64,000 nt of DNA from Gadus chalcogrammus (Eukaryota > Chordata > Actinopteri > Gadiformes > Gadidae), in the NCBI RefSeq assembly GCF_026213295.1, contig NC_079431.1, positions 10,763,575-10,827,574 on the forward strand, in the 5' to 3' direction. The notes below the pieces were generated by a model. It was not told the origin of the DNA. It saw nothing but the letters and a program-made list of their open reading frames with translations, and ran no database searches. Every line of letters begins with the position of its first letter. Within the stretch, counting starts at the first letter, position 1. Shown piece by piece: positions 51,002 to 64,000 of the stretch. The position numbers and the translations under genes are program-made.

Positions 51002-51110
51002 CTGCCCAGCAGTGCCTTTGCAGAGGAACTCAGTACCGGAGCGCAGTGTCAGACAGGCGGGATTTTAATCAGCACAGAGCGCCGCCCGCAGTTTTGGCGC
51101 TACCGTAATG
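51002..51110 (-). promoter_or_regulatory. map2: Candidate map2 first (non-coding) exon and core promoter region
   Basis: A locally GC-rich island-like stretch on an otherwise AT-rich background. On the minus strand it ends at a strong donor, CTGGGCAG/GTAAAT (exon end 51002), with no credible acceptor just upstream, as expected of a first exon. It contains no ATG on that strand in the part examined. It is the first such signal downstream of the kansl1l 3' end, which fits the position of the map2 promoter. The start site is not defined, so the upstream limit is approximate. Confidence 0.45.
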
Positions 51111-53311
51111 ATTGTATCAGAAGCTCGGTGTCCAGTATTGCTATGGATACTGTTGAATTCTTATGTTTCACATGCAAGTAGACCACAGAGGCAACCGTAA
51201 CCTCCCTACTGCTCAGTTCAAAAGCACTGTAAGAGAGTCAGCGTCAGGAAGACATTGAAGACAGAAACACACTACACACATTTCGTATCATAGGCTCACG
51301 GTACAACGTCAATTTATTAATAACAATGTTCTGATATTGTGGTTGATCTTCAAATGTAGCTAGTAGGCCTATGGACAATTATTGTCTTCAAGTAATATGA
51401 GAGCAGGTAGGCCTATATAGGCCTAAATATATAGCTGCAATGGCACCTTTTATCTCTTAAATCACAGGTTGAAATATATATATATATATATATTAGGACT
51501 TGGTAAACCTGGTCCTAAATACATAAGCCTACATTCTGAATGGTTCATGCAGACTGTTAGAATATGGCATTTATTATTACCCCGATGCATTCACAGCGCC
51601 CCAAGGAGTATTATCGTTGCAATGACAGCCAAACAAACGTCTAACAATATAGACCTGCCTACGACACAATTAAGAGTGTTTAACAATGGATTTGCCATTT
51701 CAAAACATGTATAAATAATAGATCAATGTTTACTAATTGATTTTACAGTAAGTCCATGTGACGGCTAGACCTCACACATCAGGCAAACATGGCACAGACA
51801 AACCCATTAAATGACTCGGCACAAAGAACTATTAGTTTCATAAAAGCATGCTCATTTGCACTTGATTTAGGTCTATAACGCTAAAATTTGGTGGGACAGG
51901 TGGGACCCAGGGAAACTAACAGGTGAATAAATACGGTAGACCATGCTGTCGGTTTCAGTGTTCAGTTAAGACTTTTTAAGACCATTATGAAAGCAATTCA
52001 AGACCTTATTCACTTCTAATAAACTGTACCAATAATAACGCCGCGTATGTTGTTTCATTCATTGTCTTACTTGTTCACCTCTGATTCTGACATTGGTTTT
52101 CTGATTCACCTGACAAAGGTGGAGCGCAGGAGAGGATGTTTGACCACAGAACGTGTATTAAGAGTGGGTGTTTTCACCTTTTCTAGCCTTTCCTTATTTT
52201 ATTAGCAGGCCTCCCCTCTAAATTAATGTTTGGTTCGGCCTTTGGGATAAATAATCATACCCCTTGGGTTGAAGCTACAAGGCGAGTTGTTTGTAGCCAT
52301 ATATCGCGAGACCAATTCGCAAATCCGTCGAGAACATCTCAGTTCATTTTCGATTTCCAAGGGGCGTTTATTGGCCCATCGTCATCAACGCGCGCAGACC
52401 AAAATGTCTATGATAACCAATCAGAGAGCAAAGAAACGTCCGAACAATCAGTGGCATTTTTTTTCCAAGTTTGCTGGATGGACCCTGGGAGTGGATGGGA
52501 AATTATCCTTAATCAATTCATAACATACTTCCCTGTGCCTGAATACTTCGTGCTATATTGTCCCAGACAAACACATTAGTGTGTAGTAGGCCTATTACCT
52601 TCTATCCACAATCCCATAAGTGGCTCTTCACCCCTTCGTCCTTTATTTAAGACGTCCTATCTCTTAAAGTTCAAGGAGATTAAAAAAAGGGTCTTGATTT
52701 AAAATTATTAAAATGAGAAGGAATTGTTTTATTTTGTTATATTTTGAGCAATTCTAAACATCAATCTTATTGATAAAAGGATAAAAATGTTTCCAAGGTT
52801 AAAATCCAATTTTACAAGTTACAAAAAGAGTTATGTAACATGTTGAGGTTCTATTAACAGTTTTTATATCGACACATTTAAAAAGGAACAAACAGTATAG
52901 ACAACAATAATAATTAGCACCTAAAATATTGTACCAGCAAGAAATCTCTTGCCTTATGATCAAAATGAAGGGTAGATATTAGATAAATTATAGCGGATGT
53001 ATTTGATCCATGCAAAATGGATCTGGAACAAATCTTTTGTTGAACAGTCAAACGGGGATAGATCACAGCAAGAAATTGCTTGTCACGTCAGGATGCTATT
53101 CAAGGGATATGGGGTATGACCCTTCAGACAGTTTGACAAACTGCAAAAACTGATAAAACAATAAAAACACATGTTGACAATAAAAAAAAGAAGTAGAATG
53201 CAACCAAATCAAATCAGTGTATCATCTAAATGAAAAATAATTGGATTGATATACAATATATGTGGTGTGAGCTCTGACAGAAACATAAACTGAATCATTT
53301 GTGCCACTCCC
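51111..53311. other. Intergenic interval and kansl1l 3'UTR
   Basis: About 2.2 kb between the kansl1l stop codon and the proposed map2 first exon. No coding signal. The right-hand 0.6 kb is probably the kansl1l 3'UTR. The remainder is AT-rich with a short TA run near 51476. Confidence 0.5.
52728..52733 (-). terminator. Candidate kansl1l polyadenylation signal
   Basis: AATAAA on the minus strand about 580 bases downstream of the stop codon. A second AATAAA lies at 52642-52647. No cleavage-site evidence is available. Confidence 0.35.
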
Positions 53312-61192
<7,881 letters not shown>

Positions 61193-61400
61193 CTGCAGTT
61201 GATTACAACAATACATAAAACTCACAAAACAATTACACACATACTCCCCATTATTAAGATGCCTTATTTTCTATCTTACTTGACTCATCACAGGCTTTTA
61301 ATCATCTTCTTCAAAGAAAACATATTTGTAATATTTATCTTTCCAGTGAAACTGTTCCATTTCAATCGCCTGCCATTGAAAAGGCAAATATAGCAACTCA

Positions 61401-61500
61401 NNNNNNNNNNNNNNNNNNNNNNNNNNNNNNNNNNNNNNNNNNNNNNNNNNNNNNNNNNNNNNNNNNNNNNNNNNNNNNNNNNNNNNNNNNNNNNNNNNNN
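61401..61500. other. Assembly gap (100 N)
   Basis: Exactly 100 N bases, the usual placeholder for a gap of unknown length. Lies about 210 bases upstream (transcript sense) of the SAQL exon of kansl1l. Confidence 1.
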
Positions 61501-62061
61501 GGACACTGACATCAAACCTCAGGATGGCTCCATCTCTGATGAAAACACATGCGCGCAATTGTTGTGACAGGAGATGTCACTCACCATTCAAAGTATGGCC
61601 CGTCGCTTGACACTTAGTTCAGCCAATCACAATACACTTGGATAGCCTATGCTTTTGGGCTGTGTCTGTGGATTGCTTTTACAGTTGAAGCTGCATAAAG
61701 TAATGATGGAATATGATTCAATATTTTGAGCATGTTGAGTGAAATACTCAATACTAAAGATCTGACCGGGTGCATTCCATTACGTAAATTAAATTAAATT
61801 AAATTTCATTTAATTAGTGTAGCCCTTAATCACAGGTACAGTCTCAAAGGACTTAACAGGCCAGATATGTATGACAACCCCCTAGCCCTAGCCCATCTGA
61901 TATGAGTATATGATTGTCAAAGTTATTATATTCTGTCTTGCCAGAATGAATTGAATGGCAGCACCTCTTGAGCGGTGGAAGAATAGAAATATAGCAAATT
62001 AAAATATGAAGCATTGAATTAAAACTCAGAGAAGGGCATATTATTGCTGTCAGTTACTCAC

Positions 62062-62260
62062 CATGTAGCATTGTGACTGAATGTGGCAACTCATTTGAGC
62101 CTGATTCACATGATAAGCCAAGCCAAATTCAATGACCTTTCGTGATTGTCCTAAGGTGTCAGCCAGCAATGTGTTTTCAGGCCCATCGGGCTCAAGGTGA
62201 GCCAATGCTGTTGCCAACCGAAAAGCATCTGGGTTCACAAATTGGAGTCTCCAAAGGATG
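62062..62260 (-). other. Candidate exon of unknown identity upstream of the kansl1l exons
   Basis: Minus-strand open stretch reading LQFVNPDAFRLATALAHLEP, then DGPENTLLADTLGQSRKV, to a consensus donor TACATG/GTGAGT (62062). That is phase 0 and would fit the next kansl1l exon. It does not resemble the expected KANSL1L sequence, and the acceptor is weak, so it may be part of another gene, a fish-specific exon, or chance. Start uncertain. Confidence 0.28.
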
Positions 62261-62301
62261 GGAACACACGCATGAATACAGGCACGACAAAATATAGACA
62301 C

Positions 62302-62960
<659 letters not shown>

Positions 62961-63439
62961 CAATCATATAACTACATACTCTAGTGTATGTTATTCATGT
63001 ATTCAAATGTTTTAGGAACATGATCGAATGAAAAAGTTTTCACCCAAAAACCATGAAGGTATCGCAAGTAGTCAAATGCTTAGATCATACGTCAAACCTA
63101 TATTTAATAAGGAAGGTATCATTTGCACATTAGTGTCAAACATCCAAAACTGAGCCAATGTGCTTGTTACAACTTATTATAACTCAGAGGGAAATTATTG
63201 TCAGATACAGACATGGGGAACTGAGGAAGGATTTCTGCTGGGAATCTGTACACTCTCTTCTGTTGGATTCCACTGTACTCAAAGAACTATATTTCTTATT
63301 CAGAAGTGAAGCTTATAAAAGCCCCTGGAAAACTCTTTACATAGTGTGAATACCGCATTGTCAATGTGAGTATCCTTGGAGACTCAGCAGGCTTAGCACA
63401 GTAAAGACTCCAGAAAAAAATGTTTGTCTGTGACAACTC

Positions 63440-64000
<561 letters not shown>

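Overview
This is vertebrate, most likely teleost, nuclear DNA. Intron-rich genes sit in AT-moderate sequence saturated with very long (CA)n/(GT)n, (GA)n, (GATA)n and (GCAC)n microsatellites, alongside short non-autonomous DNA transposons and fold-back elements. That extreme dinucleotide-repeat load is what is known of codfishes (Gadiformes), so a gadid is my best guess. This is inference from texture and protein similarity, not a database match.

Two protein genes are supported, both on the minus strand. (1) map2, microtubule-associated protein 2, covers positions 145 to about 51,100; its 3' end (microtubule-binding repeats) lies before base 1. I can place the ATG exon (21765-22011), the PKA-RII anchoring exon (13492-13596), a Pro-rich exon (11259-11333), two further exons (9112-9324 and 4721-5056), the giant projection-domain exon (549-3734) and the following exon (145-369). 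Every coding junction is phase 1, so internal exons can be skipped or included without a frameshift. Two non-coding 5' exons are proposed at 32474-32662 and about 51002-51110. (2) The C-terminal half of kansl1l (KAT8/MOF regulatory NSL complex subunit 1-like) is encoded by ten exons between 61192 and 53312, all with compatible phases, including the PEHE domain and the stop codon. Its 5' half lies beyond the window. A 100-N assembly gap (61401-61500) interrupts it.

Layout from left to right: 1-22.0 kb map2 coding exons and introns, with a tandem duplication (5.7-6.4 kb), a 1.3-kb polypurine block around one exon (8.8-10.1 kb), and several GT/GA tracts. 22-51 kb is the long 5' intron space of map2, with fold-back elements (19.9-20.6 kb and 29.8 kb), RFX X-box-like motifs and many microsatellites. 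51-53.3 kb is the short interval between the proposed map2 first exon and the kansl1l stop. 53.3-64 kb is kansl1l, with a 120-bp-arm inverted repeat, a composite terminal-inverted-repeat element, a hAT-type MITE with a perfect 8-bp target duplication, and a 580-bp (GATA)n tract.

The two genes are not known to act together: MAP2 is a neuronal cytoskeletal protein, and KANSL1-family proteins are chromatin scaffolds. Their adjacency mirrors MAPT-KANSL1 and is evidence of shared ancestry. No prokaryotic-type system, CRISPR array, rRNA or tRNA gene was recognised.
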